DNA from: Pseudomonas baltica
GTDB taxonomy: Bacteria; Pseudomonadota; Gammaproteobacteria; Pseudomonadales; Pseudomonadaceae
DNA: 64,000 nt
Direction: 5' to 3'
Assembly (NCBI RefSeq): GCF_014235765.1
Contig: NZ_JACMYH010000002.1
Coordinates: 558,001 to 622,000, forward strand
The notes beneath the pieces are model-generated. The model searched no databases. It was not told the DNA's origin and saw only the letters and a program-made list of their open reading frames with translations. The first letter of the stretch is position 1, and every line of letters starts with the position of its first letter. Positions 17,944 to 27,316 of the stretch are shown one piece after another. The translations under genes were made by a program, and so were the position numbers.

Positions 17944-18683
17944 GTGCCAGCGGATACCGTATGTACAGCAAGGCGTCGCGCGACTCGCAGCAGCATCAGC
18001 TGATCGAGCAATACGCGCCGCTGGTCAAGCGTATCGCCTATCACCTGCTGGCGCGTCTGCCAGCCAGCGTGCAGGTGGAAGACCTGATCCAGGCCGGCAT
18101 GATCGGTCTGCTGGAGGTCTCGACCAAGTACGACTCGAGCAAGGGGGCCAGTTTCGAGACCTACGCCGGTATTCGTATCCGCGGCGCCATGCTCGACGAA
18201 GTGCGCAAGGGCGACTGGGCGCCGCGTTCGGTGCACCGCAATACCCGCATGGTCAGTGATGCCATTCGCCGAATCGAGTCGAAAACCGGTCGCGACGCTA
18301 AAGATCACGAGATCGCTGCCGAACTTAGTCTGAGTCTGGATGATTACTACGGGATCCTGAACGATACCCTGGGCAGCCGCTTGTTCAGTTTCGACGATCT
18401 GCTGCAGGACGGTGAGCACGAGGGCCTGCACGAAGACGGCGCCAGCGGTTCGCTGGAGCCCTCGCGGGATCTCGAGGACGAACGCTTTCAAAGCGCGCTG
18501 GCCGAGGCCATCGCCAACCTGCCCGAGCGCGAGAAGCTGGTCCTGTCGTTGTATTACGACGAAGAGCTGAACCTCAAGGAAATCGGCGAGGTACTGGGTG
18601 TCAGCGAATCGCGGGTAAGCCAGTTGCACAGCCAGTGCGCGGCGCGACTTCGCGGGCGCCTGGGGGAATGGCGGGCACGCTGA
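17940..18683 (+). CDS. fliA: Flagellar sigma factor FliA (sigma-28)
   Basis: FliA transcribes late flagellar and chemotaxis genes and is held by FlgM until the hook is complete. The 247-residue protein has sigma regions 2 (LIQAGMIGLLEVSTKYD, FETYAGIRIRGAMLDEVRKG), 3 and 4 (YYDEELNLKEIGEVLGVSESRVSQLHSQ). The frame is open upstream inside fleN, but the conserved N-terminus MSASGYRMYSKASRDSQQHQ begins at 17940. A strong FliA-type promoter occurs elsewhere in the window at 54384-54410. Confidence 0.97.
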   Translation: MSASGYRMYSKASRDSQQHQLIEQYAPLVKRIAYHLLARLPASVQVEDLIQAGMIGLLEVSTKYDSSKGASFETYAGIRIRGAMLDEVRKGDWAPRSVHRNTRMVSDAIRRIESKTGRDAKDHEIAAELSLSLDDYYGILNDTLGSRLFSFDDLLQDGEHEGLHEDGASGSLEPSRDLEDERFQSALAEAIANLPEREKLVLSLYYDEELNLKEIGEVLGVSESRVSQLHSQCAARLRGRLGEWRAR

Positions 18684-18718
18684 AGGAACGGCAAGACCGG
18701 TGCGGGCTTTGTCGCGGG

Positions 18719-18763
18719 CAGAGCCCGCTCCCACACAGGTCGAGACCGTGGAAGCGGGCTCTG
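18719..18763. repeat. REP-type inverted repeat between fliA and cheY
   Basis: CAGAGCCCGCT at 18719-18729 is repeated in reverse complement at 18753-18763, and imperfect complementarity extends further on both sides. The wording (CGCGGGCAGAGCCCGCTCCCACA, inverted) matches the element after flhB. It occupies the 201-bp gap between fliA and cheY and probably punctuates transcription there. Confidence 0.7.
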
Positions 18764-18884
18764 TCCGTGAAGAGGCCCGCTGGCGTAGCGCGGGTAGGCG
18801 ATCTGCAGCGGCAAGTGGCTCAGGCGAATTCGATTGTTATGCACGTCCAGGGGCTGGGCGTGTTCAAGACTGCTGGAGGTCTAA

Positions 18885-19271
18885 TTGGACAAGAACATGA
18901 AAATCCTCATCGTCGACGATTTCTCGACGATGCGGCGCATCATCAAGAACCTGCTGCGTGACCTGGGCTTCACCAACACCGCCGAGGCCGACGATGGCAA
19001 CACCGCCTTGCCGATGTTGCACAGCGGCAACTTCGATTTTCTCGTCACCGACTGGAACATGCCTGGCATGTCCGGCATCGACCTGCTGCGCCAGGTGCGC
19101 GCCGACGATCGCCTCAAGCACCTGCCGGTGCTGATGGTCACCGCCGAGGCCAAGCGCGAGCAGATCATCGAAGCCGCCCAGGCCGGGGTCAACGGGTATG
19201 TGGTCAAGCCTTTCACTGCGCAAGTGCTGAAAGAAAAAATCGAAAAGATTTTCGAGCGCGTCAATAGCTGA
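18885..19271 (+). CDS. cheY: Chemotaxis response regulator CheY
   Basis: CheY-P binds FliM to change rotation direction. It is a single receiver domain with the acidic pair ([12 protein letters not shown]), the phospho-acceptor aspartate in [12 protein letters not shown] and lysine in VVKPFTAQ. The start is uncertain: GGAGG at 18875-18879 is 5 bp before a TTG at 18885 (128 residues), whereas the conserved 124-residue form would start at the ATG at 18897, 17 bp from that site. I annotate the TTG on ribosome-site spacing. It heads cheY-cheZ-cheA-cheB-motC-motD and onward. Confidence 0.95.
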   Translation: MDKNMKILIVDDFSTMRRIIKNLLRDLGFTNTAEADDGNTALPMLHSGNFDFLVTDWNMPGMSGIDLLRQVRADDRLKHLPVLMVTAEAKREQIIEAAQAGVNGYVVKPFTAQVLKEKIEKIFERVNS

Positions 19272-19290
19272 AGTCTGCAATGGGGGCGCA

Positions 19291-20079
19291 ATGGACCACA
19301 AACAAAGCACGTTGGGGGACTTCGAGTCGACCCTGAAAAAACACGCCGTGGAGCTGGTCGACAGCCTTGAAAAAGGCCGTTTCGGCGACGCGGTGCAATT
19401 GATCCACGAACTGAACCAGACCCGCGATCGCGGCCTGTATCAGGAAGTGGGCAAGCTTACGCGCGAGCTGCACAGCGCAATCGTCAGTTTCCAGATCGAT
19501 CCGAACATCCCCCAGGCCGAAGAGGTTTCGCAGATCACCGACGCGACCGAACGTCTGTCGTATGTGGTACGCCTGACCGAAAACGCGGCCAATCGCACCA
19601 TGGATCTGGTCGAGCAGAGCACCCCGGTGCTCAATACGCTGAGTGCCGAAGCCAGTGCCTTGAGCGCCGACTGGCAGCGCTTCATGCGCCGCGAAGTGGC
19701 CGCCGACGAGTTCCGCGAACTGGCGCGCCGGGTCGACAGCTTCCTGACCCGCAGCGAGCAGGGCAATCGCGAAGTCGCCAGCCACCTCAACGACATCGTG
19801 CTGGCCCAGGATTATCAGGACCTCACCGGCCAGGTCATCAAGCGTGTCACCGCGCTGGTCACCGAAGTGGAGAGCAACCTGCTCAAACTGGTCCTGATGG
19901 CCAGCCAGGTCGATCGCTTCGCCGGCATCCAGCATGATCACGAACAGCTCCGCGCCGAAAAAGATCAAGAAAAACATCCCGCCAAGGGTGAAGGTCCGCA
20001 GATCCATGCCGATAAACGTGAAGACGTCGTATCCGGTCAGGACGATGTCGACGATCTGCTGTCCAGTCTGGGCTTCTAG
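19291..20079 (+). CDS. cheZ: CheY-P phosphatase CheZ
   Basis: CheZ dephosphorylates CheY-P. The 262-residue, mostly helical protein has the active-site region LNDIVLAQDYQDLTGQVIKR, with the conserved Gln of QDYQDLTGQ, near residues 170-190. Its C-terminal tail, QDDVDDLLSSLGF, is the peptide that in E. coli CheZ clamps onto CheY. It lies 19 bp after cheY. Confidence 0.95.
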   Translation: MDHKQSTLGDFESTLKKHAVELVDSLEKGRFGDAVQLIHELNQTRDRGLYQEVGKLTRELHSAIVSFQIDPNIPQAEEVSQITDATERLSYVVRLTENAANRTMDLVEQSTPVLNTLSAEASALSADWQRFMRREVAADEFRELARRVDSFLTRSEQGNREVASHLNDIVLAQDYQDLTGQVIKRVTALVTEVESNLLKLVLMASQVDRFAGIQHDHEQLRAEKDQEKHPAKGEGPQIHADKREDVVSGQDDVDDLLSSLGF

Positions 20080-20137
20080 GCCACCGCCTGCGCCTGACTG
20101 TGTTGACCGTTAATCACGTATTCCAGGGAGCATCCAC

Positions 20138-22312
20138 ATGAGCTTCGGCGCCGACGAAGAAATCCTTCAGGATTTCCTGGTAGAGGCCGGCGAAATTCTC
20201 GAGCAACTGTCCGAACAACTGGTCGAGCTGGAAAGCCGTCCCGATGATGCCGACTTGCTCAATGCAATTTTTCGCGGTTTTCACACTGTAAAAGGCGGCG
20301 CCGGCTTCCTCCAGCTCAACGAGCTGGTGGAGTGCTGCCATATCGCCGAGAACGTCTTCGACATCTTGCGCAAAGGTGAGCGCCGGGTCGACGCCGAACT
20401 CATGGATGTCGTTCTCGAAGCGCTGGACGCGGTCAACGGCATGTTCACCGAGGTGCGTGAACGCTCCCCGGTCACGCCGGCCAGCCCCCAGTTGCTCGAT
20501 GCCCTGGCGCGCCTGGCCGAACCGGCTGCGGCGGTCGTTGCGCCGTCCGTGGCGGTGCCCGTTGCGGCGCCCGCCTCGACGCCGGGCGAAGACATCACCG
20601 ACAGCGAGTTCGAGCAATTGCTCGATTCCTTGAGCGCGGCCAAAGCGCAGGCCGCCGCGCCCACCGCGTCCGCTGCTGCACAGCACGGCGCGGCCAGCGA
20701 CGATATCACCGACGACGAATTCGAGTCGCTGCTCGACCAGCTGCACGGCAAGGGTCAGTTCGCGGTCGATGCGCTAGCGCCGGCTGCGGCATCGCCAGCC
20801 GCTTCGGCGCAGGCTGCCGTGGGTGCGTCTGGCGACGAGATCACCGACGACGAGTTCGAGGCGCTGCTCGACCAGTTGCATGGCAAGGGTACGTTCACTG
20901 CCGATGCGGTCACGCCACCGCCTGCCCAGGCGCAGGCTCAGGCTCCCACGAGCGACCAGATCACCGACGACGAGTTCGAATCACTGCTCGACCAACTGCA
21001 TGGCAAGGGCAAGTTCAGCGATGTCGCCAGCCTGCCCGAGACGCAGCCGGCTCCGGCCGCGCCCGCGCCGGTGGCGGCACCGCGCAAGGTCGAGGCAGCC
21101 CCTGCACGTGCACCGGTGGCCGAGAAACCGGTTGCCAGCGAAGCCGAGACGACCGTACGGGTCGACACCGCGCGCCTGGACGAAATCATGAACATGGTCG
21201 GCGAACTGGTGCTGGTGCGCAACCGCCTGGTGCGCCTGGGCGCCAACAGCAGCGACGAAGCCATGTCCAAGGCCGTATCGAACCTGGACGTGGTCACGGC
21301 CGACCTGCAGACGGCCGTCATGAAGACGCGCATGCAGCCGATCAAGAAGGTCTTCGGACGCTTCCCGCGGCTGGTCCGCGACCTGGCGCGGCAGTTGAAG
21401 AAGGAAATCAACCTGGAACTGGTCGGTGAAGAAACCGACCTGGACAAGAATCTCGTCGAGGCCCTGGCCGACCCGTTGGTGCACTTGGTGCGCAACGCCG
21501 TCGACCACGGCATCGAGACGCCGGAAGAGCGCGAACGCAACGGCAAGGCGCGCGGTGGGCGCGTGGTGTTGTCGGCGGAGCAGGAAGGCGACCATATCCT
21601 CTTGTCGATCAGCGATGACGGCAAGGGCATGGACCCTGCGGTCCTGCGCGCCAAGGCCGTGGAAAAGGGCCTGATGGACCGCGACGCCGCCGACCGCCTC
21701 AGCGAGTCCGACTGCTACAACCTGATTTTCGCGCCGGGCTTTTCCACCAAGACGGAAATTTCCGACGTGTCGGGCCGCGGCGTCGGCATGGACGTGGTCA
21801 AGACCAAGATCAGCCAGCTGAATGGCTCGATCAACATCTACTCGGCCAAGGACCAAGGCTCGAAGATCGTCATCAAGGTGCCGCTGACCCTGGCAATCAT
21901 GCCGACGCTGATGGTGATGCTGGGCAACCAGGCGTTCGCCTTCCCGCTGGTCAACGTCAACGAGATCTTCCACCTGGACCTCTCGCGCACCAACGTCGTC
22001 GATGGCCAGGAAGTGGTCATCGTGCGCGACAAGGCGCTGCCGTTGTTCTACCTCAAGCGCTGGCTGGTCAAGTCGGCGGCCCACGAGGAGCAGGGCGAGG
22101 GCCACGTGGTCATCCTGTCGGTCGGCACCCAACGCATCGGTTTCGTGGTCGACCAACTGGTCGGGCAGGAAGAAGTGGTGATCAAGCCGCTGGGCAAGAT
22201 GCTGCAGGGCACGCCCGGCATGTCCGGCGCGACCATCACTGGTGACGGCCGAATCGCCTTGATCCTCGATGTACCGAGCATGCTCAAGCGCTACGCCGCA
22301 CGGCGTATCTGA
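20138..22312 (+). CDS. cheA: Chemotaxis histidine kinase CheA
   Basis: CheA autophosphorylates and passes phosphate to CheY and CheB. The 724-residue protein has P1 with phospho-His49 ([14 protein letters not shown]); a long Ala/Pro-rich linker at about 130-335; P3 dimerisation ([18 protein letters not shown]); the P4 GHKL kinase ([30 protein letters not shown]); and P5 CheW-like at about 590-720. There is no recognisable folded P2 domain. Instead the linker has four copies of a motif ITDxEFExLLDxL, at about residues 151, 188, 233 and 273, three continuing as HGKG. They resemble CheY-binding peptides and may replace P2. Confidence 0.96.
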   Translation: MSFGADEEILQDFLVEAGEILEQLSEQLVELESRPDDADLLNAIFRGFHTVKGGAGFLQLNELVECCHIAENVFDILRKGERRVDAELMDVVLEALDAVNGMFTEVRERSPVTPASPQLLDALARLAEPAAAVVAPSVAVPVAAPASTPGEDITDSEFEQLLDSLSAAKAQAAAPTASAAAQHGAASDDITDDEFESLLDQLHGKGQFAVDALAPAAASPAASAQAAVGASGDEITDDEFEALLDQLHGKGTFTADAVTPPPAQAQAQAPTSDQITDDEFESLLDQLHGKGKFSDVASLPETQPAPAAPAPVAAPRKVEAAPARAPVAEKPVASEAETTVRVDTARLDEIMNMVGELVLVRNRLVRLGANSSDEAMSKAVSNLDVVTADLQTAVMKTRMQPIKKVFGRFPRLVRDLARQLKKEINLELVGEETDLDKNLVEALADPLVHLVRNAVDHGIETPEERERNGKARGGRVVLSAEQEGDHILLSISDDGKGMDPAVLRAKAVEKGLMDRDAADRLSESDCYNLIFAPGFSTKTEISDVSGRGVGMDVVKTKISQLNGSINIYSAKDQGSKIVIKVPLTLAIMPTLMVMLGNQAFAFPLVNVNEIFHLDLSRTNVVDGQEVVIVRDKALPLFYLKRWLVKSAAHEEQGEGHVVILSVGTQRIGFVVDQLVGQEEVVIKPLGKMLQGTPGMSGATITGDGRIALILDVPSMLKRYAARRI
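20588..21016 (+). repeat. Four in-frame copies of an acidic LL motif inside cheA
   Basis: Copies begin at 20588 ([15 protein letters not shown]), 20699 ([19 protein letters not shown]), 20834 ([19 protein letters not shown]) and 20954 ([19 protein letters not shown]). Ala/Pro-rich spacers of about 20-25 residues lie between the full copies. The DNA of the last three is also very similar, which suggests internal duplication. The unit resembles the CheY-binding peptides of FliM (QDEIDALLHG) and CheZ (DDVDDLLSSLGF). Confidence 0.85.
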
Positions 22313-22328
22313 TCGTAGTGGAGTGTTT

Positions 22329-23453
22329 ATGGCAGTCAAGGTCCTGGTGGTGGATGATTCCGGTTTTTTCCGCCGCCGCGTCTCGGAAATTCTTTCGTCG
22401 GACCCCACCATCCAGGTGGTCGGGACCGCTACCAATGGCCGCGAAGCGATCGATCAGGCCCTGGCGCTCAAACCCGATGTGATCACCATGGACTACGAGA
22501 TGCCGATGATGGACGGCATCACTGCCGTGCGTCATATCATGCAGCGCTGTCCCACCCCGGTCCTGATGTTTTCCTCCCTCACCCACGAGGGCGCGCGGGT
22601 AACCCTCGACGCCCTCGACGCGGGGGCGGTGGATTACCTGCCGAAGAATTTCGAAGACATTTCTCGCAACCCCGAGAAGGTCAAACAGATGCTCTGCGAG
22701 AAGATCCACACACTCTCGCGCAGCAACCGCCGGCTGGGTGCGCACATGGCCACGCCCGCTCCGGCGCTCGCGGCCGCGGCCTCTACAGCCGCCCTGACAC
22801 CGTCGCGGCCCGTGCCAACGCGTACGCCCGCACCGGTGACGCCGGTGCGGGCGCCGGCGCCGACCGCCAGCAGTGCGACGCCGCGGCGCAAGCCTTACAA
22901 ACTGGTGGCCATCGGCACTTCCACCGGAGGGCCGGTGGCGCTTCAGCGCGTGCTGACCCAGCTGCCGGCACATTTTCCAACGCCGATCGTGCTCGTCCAG
23001 CACATGCCGGCCGCCTTCACTCGCGCGTTCGCCGAGCGCCTCGACAAGCTGTGCCGGATCAGCGTCAAGGAAGCCGAGGACGGCGACGTGCTGCGTCCCG
23101 GGCTGGCATTGCTGGCGCCCGGCGGCAAGCAGATGATGATCGACGGCCGCGGCGCGGTGAAGATTCTGCCCGGTGACGAGCGCCTGAACTACAAACCCTG
23201 CGTGGACATCACGTTTGGTTCGGCGGCCAAGTCCTACGGCGACAAGGTCCTGGCGGTGGTGCTTACCGGCATGGGCGCCGACGGTCGAGAGGGCGCGCGC
23301 CTGCTCAAGCAGGGCGGCAGTCACATCTGGGCCCAGGACGAAGCAAGCTGCGTGATCTACGGCATGCCCATGGCCATCGTCAAGGCTGGCCTGGCCGACG
23401 CCATCTACAGCCTCGACGACATTGGCCGGCACCTGGTCGAGGCGTGCGGCTGA
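22329..23453 (+). CDS. cheB: Chemoreceptor methylesterase/deamidase CheB
   Basis: CheB removes receptor methyl groups during adaptation. The 374-residue protein has an N-terminal receiver ([24 protein letters not shown]), a long Ala/Pro/Thr-rich linker at about 145-190, and a C-terminal esterase domain with the catalytic serine in [11 protein letters not shown] (about residue 198), histidine in [10 protein letters not shown] and aspartate in [10 protein letters not shown]. The ATG at 22329 follows GTGGAG; upstream in-frame codons overlap cheA and are not used. The stop shares one base with motC. Confidence 0.95.
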   Translation: MAVKVLVVDDSGFFRRRVSEILSSDPTIQVVGTATNGREAIDQALALKPDVITMDYEMPMMDGITAVRHIMQRCPTPVLMFSSLTHEGARVTLDALDAGAVDYLPKNFEDISRNPEKVKQMLCEKIHTLSRSNRRLGAHMATPAPALAAAASTAALTPSRPVPTRTPAPVTPVRAPAPTASSATPRRKPYKLVAIGTSTGGPVALQRVLTQLPAHFPTPIVLVQHMPAAFTRAFAERLDKLCRISVKEAEDGDVLRPGLALLAPGGKQMMIDGRGAVKILPGDERLNYKPCVDITFGSAAKSYGDKVLAVVLTGMGADGREGARLLKQGGSHIWAQDEASCVIYGMPMAIVKAGLADAIYSLDDIGRHLVEACG

Positions 23454-24193
23454 TGGATGTACTCAGCCTGATCGGGATCATCCTCGCGTTCGTTGCCATC
23501 ATCGGTGGCAATTTTCTCGAGGGTGGCCACCTGTCGGCGCTGCTCAATGGTCCTGCCGCGCTGATCGTGGTCGGTGGCACGCTGGCGGCGGCGCTGATCC
23601 AGTCGCCCATGAGTGCGTTCAAGCGCGCACTGCACAATGTGCGCTGGATTCTCTTTCCGCCCAGGATCGACATGGCCGGCGGTATCGATCGTGTGGTGAA
23701 CTGGAGCCTGGTCTCGCGCAAGGAAGGTTTGCTCGGGCTGGAAGCCAGTGCCGAAGCCGAGCCCGACGACTACGCACGAAAGGGGCTTCAGTTGCTGGTC
23801 GATGGCGCCGAGGCCGCGGCCATCCGCAGCGTGCTCGAAGTCGATCTGTACAACCGTGAAACCCGTGATTTGCAGGCGGCCAAGGTGTTCGAAAGCATGG
23901 GTGGCTATGCGCCCACCATCGGCATCATCGGTGCGGTGATGGGCTTGATCCACGTCATGGGCAACCTGGCCGACCCCAGCCAGCTGGGCAACGGCATCGC
24001 GGTGGCGTTCGTGGCGACCATCTACGGTGTAGCCAGCGCCAACCTGCTTTTGCTGCCGGTGGCGCACAAGCTCAAGGCGCTCGCCCAGCGTCAGGCGGCC
24101 TATCGGGAAATGCTGCTCGAAGGGCTGCTGTCCATCGCCGAAGGTGAGAACCCACGCTCGATCGAAATGAAGCTGCAAGGCTACCTCGACTAG
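23453..24193 (+). CDS. motC: Flagellar stator subunit MotC (MotA family)
   Basis: MotC and MotD form the second stator set of Pseudomonas. The 246-residue protein has the MotA-family layout: two N-terminal membrane helices (LIGIILAFVAIIGGNFLEGG), a cytoplasmic loop with charged torque residues, and two C-terminal helices (YAPTIGIIGAVMGLIHVMGN and GIAVAFVATIYGVASANLLL). The ATG overlaps the cheB stop by one base. Linkage to che genes and motD distinguishes it from motA. Confidence 0.93.
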   Translation: MDVLSLIGIILAFVAIIGGNFLEGGHLSALLNGPAALIVVGGTLAAALIQSPMSAFKRALHNVRWILFPPRIDMAGGIDRVVNWSLVSRKEGLLGLEASAEAEPDDYARKGLQLLVDGAEAAAIRSVLEVDLYNRETRDLQAAKVFESMGGYAPTIGIIGAVMGLIHVMGNLADPSQLGNGIAVAFVATIYGVASANLLLLPVAHKLKALAQRQAAYREMLLEGLLSIAEGENPRSIEMKLQGYLD

Positions 24194-24204
24194 GAGAGCA
24201 TGGC

Positions 24205-25089
24205 ATGGCCCGTCGTCGTCGCCTCGAAGAGCCGGAAAACCACGAACGCTGGTTGGTGTCCTATGCCGATTTCATCACCCTGCTGTTCGCTTTCTTCGTG
24301 GTGATGTATTCGATCTCGTCGGTCAACGAAGGCAAGTACAAGGTCTTGTCGCAGGCGCTGGTGGGGGTGTTCAGCGACCCGGACCGTAGCGTCAGGCCCA
24401 TCCCGATCGGCGAGGAGCGACCCTTGACCACCCGTCCTGTGCAGCCGCTGGTCACCGACAGCGAGCAATCGGAAGCGGCCATCGGCGAGGCGGTCGACCC
24501 ATTGCAGACCATTGCCGACAATGTCCGTCAGGCGTTCGGCGACCTGATTGCTTCGGATCAACTGACCGTGCGCGGCAACGAGCTGTGGATCGAGATCGAA
24601 CTCAAGTCCAGCCTGCTGTTCGGCAGTGGCGATGCCATGCCCAGCGACATGGCGTTCGCCATCGTCGACAAGGTGGCGGGCATTCTCAAGCCCTTCGACA
24701 ATCCGGTTCATGTCGAGGGTTTCACCGACAACCTGCCCATCAGCACTGCGCAGTTCCCGACCAACTGGGAGCTGTCGACCGCTCGGGCAGCGAGCATTGT
24801 GCGCATGATGGCCATGGAAGGCATCGACCCGCGGCGCATGGCGGCGGTCGGTTATGGTGAGTTCCAGCCGGTGGCCGACAACGCCAGCGCCGATGGAAGA
24901 GGGCGCAACCGTCGGGTGGTGCTGGTCATTTCGCGCAACCTTGACGTGCGTCGCAGCATCACCAGTTCTGGCAGCGCCAACGCCCAGCCGGATGCAGCAT
25001 TGCGCCGGGCTGGCACACAAACTGCAAAGACGCCCTTAACCGTGCCGTCCGCGCCTGGGTCTGTCAAAAGTCCGCCGCCCGGCCCATAA
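24205..25089 (+). CDS. motD: Flagellar stator subunit MotD (MotB family)
   Basis: The protein of 294 residues has a short basic N-terminus, one membrane helix with the proton-binding aspartate Asp22 (SYADFITLLFAFFVVMYSIS), a plug/linker, and a C-terminal OmpA-like peptidoglycan-binding domain (HVEGFTDNLPI ... NWELSTARAASIVR ... NRRVVLVI). A Pro/Ala/Thr-rich tail follows. It forms the ion channel with MotC and anchors it to the cell wall. It begins 11 bp after motC. Confidence 0.94.
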   Translation: MARRRRLEEPENHERWLVSYADFITLLFAFFVVMYSISSVNEGKYKVLSQALVGVFSDPDRSVRPIPIGEERPLTTRPVQPLVTDSEQSEAAIGEAVDPLQTIADNVRQAFGDLIASDQLTVRGNELWIEIELKSSLLFGSGDAMPSDMAFAIVDKVAGILKPFDNPVHVEGFTDNLPISTAQFPTNWELSTARAASIVRMMAMEGIDPRRMAAVGYGEFQPVADNASADGRGRNRRVVLVISRNLDVRRSITSSGSANAQPDAALRRAGTQTAKTPLTVPSAPGSVKSPPPGP

Positions 25090-25144
25090 CCCGAAAGCTT
25101 CACTATCTCGGTAGTGCGCCATTTACCGAGGGGAAATTATCACC

Positions 25145-25933
25145 ATGAGAGTCTGGGCAGTAGCCAATCAAAAAGGCGGGGTAGGCAAGACCACGACTTC
25201 GATCGCCTTGGCCGGTTTGCTCGCCGAGGCGGGCAAGCGCGTGGTCATGGTCGATCTCGATCCGCATGGCTCGATGACCAGTTATTTCGGGCACAACCCC
25301 GATGAACTGGCGCACAGCTGTTACGACCTGTTCCTGCACAAGGGCGCCGTGCCGCCAGGCCTGGCTCATCAACTGCTGCTGCCGACCGGCGAGGCCAACG
25401 TCTCGTTGCTGCCTTCGAGCACCGCATTGGCGACGCTGGAGCGCCAGCAACCGGGGCAGAGCGGCCTGGGCCTGGTGATTGCCAAGACCCTGGCGCAACT
25501 GTGGCAGGACTTCGACTACGCCGTGATTGACAGCCCGCCGCTGCTGGGCGTGCTCATGGTCAATGCATTGGCGGCGAGCCAGCAACTGGTGATCCCGGTA
25601 CAGACCGAGCACCTGGCAGTCAAAGGCCTGGAGCGCATGGTCAGCACCTTGACCATGATCAACCGTTCGCGCCGTCAGGCCCTGCCATACAGCATCGTTC
25701 CGACGTTGTTCGACCGTCGTACCCAGGCGTCGCTGAGCACCCTGCGCACCTTGCGCGACGATTACCCACAGCACATATGGCCGGGTTACATCCCGGTCGA
25801 CACGCGTCTGCGCGACGCCAGCCGGGCCGGACAGACACCCTCGCGCTTCGACGGCAAGAGCCGGGCCGTGGTCGCCTACCGGGCCTTGCTCAAGCATTTG
25901 CTGGCCCAACAACTCGTCGCGCAGGTAGCCTGA
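25145..25933 (+). CDS. parC: ParA-family ATPase, ParC-like chemotaxis array positioner
   Basis: The 262-residue protein opens with MRVWAVANQKGGVGKTTTSI, a ParA/Soj deviant Walker A, followed by VMVDLDPHGSMTSYF and YAVIDSPPLLGVLM. In Vibrio and Pseudomonas the ParA homologue encoded inside the che operon (ParC) places chemotaxis arrays at the cell pole with ParP, encoded by the next gene. The context (motD upstream, CheW-like gene overlapping its stop by one base) points to that role and not to plasmid or chromosome partition; I see no parB. Confidence 0.85.
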   Translation: MRVWAVANQKGGVGKTTTSIALAGLLAEAGKRVVMVDLDPHGSMTSYFGHNPDELAHSCYDLFLHKGAVPPGLAHQLLLPTGEANVSLLPSSTALATLERQQPGQSGLGLVIAKTLAQLWQDFDYAVIDSPPLLGVLMVNALAASQQLVIPVQTEHLAVKGLERMVSTLTMINRSRRQALPYSIVPTLFDRRTQASLSTLRTLRDDYPQHIWPGYIPVDTRLRDASRAGQTPSRFDGKSRAVVAYRALLKHLLAQQLVAQVA

Positions 25934-26796
25934 TGAACCGTCCCGTCGATATTGCCCAACGGCCCCAGGTGGCCTTGCAGTCCTACCTGGACGGCCTGTT
26001 GCATGAAGCCACCGAGGCGTTCGAAGCGCTCGATCTCGACGCCGGCCTGGACAGACTCGACGAGTTCCAGGCAGCCGTGCTCGAGGAACAGGTGCGCGAT
26101 GCTGCAAGCCTGCAGCCGGTACCAGTGCCAGTGCCAGTGCTTTCGCCGCCGGTGCAGGGGCAGGTGCCCACGCCCATTGCCGATTCAATCTCGTCAGCCG
26201 AGTCGGCGCTGGTCGCACCGGTGGTCGATGTCCATCTGCCGTCGGCAAGTCTGCAGCCGCTCTCGGTAACCGTAGATGGCCGCCCCAGCTGGGCCGCCGA
26301 GCCGTTCGAGTGCCTGCTGTTCGACGTTGCCGGGCTGACCCTGGCCGTGCCGCTGGTGTGCCTGGGTTCGATCTATGCATTGGCTGGCCAGACCCTGACG
26401 CCGCTGTTCGGCCAGCCCGACTGGTTTCTCGGCATCCTGCCCAGCAACAGTGGCAACCTGAAAGTGCTCGACACCGCGCGTTGGGTGATGCCCGATCGCT
26501 ACCGCGACGATTTCCGCCAGGGGTTGCAGTACGTGATTTCGGTGCAGGGCTACGAGTGGGGTCTGGCCGTGCACCAGGTCAGCCGCTCGCTGCGCCTGGA
26601 CCCCAACGAGATCAAGTGGCGCAGTCAGCGCGGCCAGCGGCCATGGCTGGCGGGAACCGTCATCGAACACATGTGCGCGCTGCTGGACGTCGCCGAACTG
26701 GCCGAGCTGATCGCCAGTGGCGGCGCACGCCATCTGCGTCCAGTCGCCTCGGCGCCAGGCAAGCCTGCCGCCACCACCGCTATCGTCAAGAATTGA
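25933..26796 (+). CDS. parP: CheW-domain protein, ParP-like
   Basis: The 287-residue protein has an N-terminal segment (LQSYLDGLLHEATEAFEALD), a Pro/Val-rich linker, and a C-terminal CheW-like domain (FECLLFDVAGLTLAVPLVCL ... WFLGILPSNSGNLKVLDTAR). In Vibrio, ParP links ParC to CheA through its CheW-like domain. The one-base overlap with parC and the cheW gene 40 bp downstream support this. The frame is open upstream inside parC, but ATG 25933 is coupled to the parC stop. Confidence 0.83.
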   Translation: MNRPVDIAQRPQVALQSYLDGLLHEATEAFEALDLDAGLDRLDEFQAAVLEEQVRDAASLQPVPVPVPVLSPPVQGQVPTPIADSISSAESALVAPVVDVHLPSASLQPLSVTVDGRPSWAAEPFECLLFDVAGLTLAVPLVCLGSIYALAGQTLTPLFGQPDWFLGILPSNSGNLKVLDTARWVMPDRYRDDFRQGLQYVISVQGYEWGLAVHQVSRSLRLDPNEIKWRSQRGQRPWLAGTVIEHMCALLDVAELAELIASGGARHLRPVASAPGKPAATTAIVKN

Positions 26797-26836
26797 ATGA
26801 ACACGCCGCCGTCATGGCATTTGAGGGGTTAGTAGC

Positions 26837-27316
26837 ATGAAGAAGTCGTCCGCCCAAGGTTCCGAAGATCCGATCCTGCAGTGGGTCACCTTCCGTCTGG
26901 ACAATGAAACCTACGGCATCAATGTGATGCAGGTGCAGGAAGTGTTGCGCTACACCGAAATCGCACCGGTGCCGGGTGCGCCCAGCTACGTGTTGGGTAT
27001 CATCAACCTGCGCGGTAACGTGGTCACGGTGATCGATACGCGTCAGCGCTTCGGTCTGGATTCCAGCGATGTCAGCGACAATACGCGCATCGTCATCATC
27101 GAGGCCGACAAGCAGGTGGTAGGGATTCTGGTCGACAGCGTCGCCGAGGTTGTCTACCTGCGCCAGTCCGAAGTCGAAACGGCGCCCAACGTCGGTAACG
27201 ACGAGTCGGCCAAGTTCATTCAGGGCGTGTGCAACAAGAATGGCGAACTGCTGATTCTTGTCGAGCTGGACAAGATGATGTCCGAAGAAGAGTGGTCCGA
27301 GCTGGAGAATATCTGA
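26837..27316 (+). CDS. cheW: Chemotaxis coupling protein CheW
   Basis: CheW bridges CheA and chemoreceptors. The 159-residue protein consists of one CheW domain with the family signatures LQWVTFRLDNETYGINVMQV, IAPVPGAPSYVLGIINLRG and VVTVIDTRQRFGL. It lies 40 bp after parP, with GAGGGGTTAG in front of the ATG. The next gene begins directly after its stop codon. Confidence 0.96.
   Translation: MKKSSAQGSEDPILQWVTFRLDNETYGINVMQVQEVLRYTEIAPVPGAPSYVLGIINLRGNVVTVIDTRQRFGLDSSDVSDNTRIVIIEADKQVVGILVDSVAEVVYLRQSEVETAPNVGNDESAKFIQGVCNKNGELLILVELDKMMSEEEWSELENI

Noticed and set aside
18684..18884. FliA promoter searched for upstream of cheY
   Set aside because: No TAAA-N15-GCCGATAA-like pair was found. 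The region is largely a REP palindrome, so cheY may be read from upstream or from a promoter I cannot recognise.
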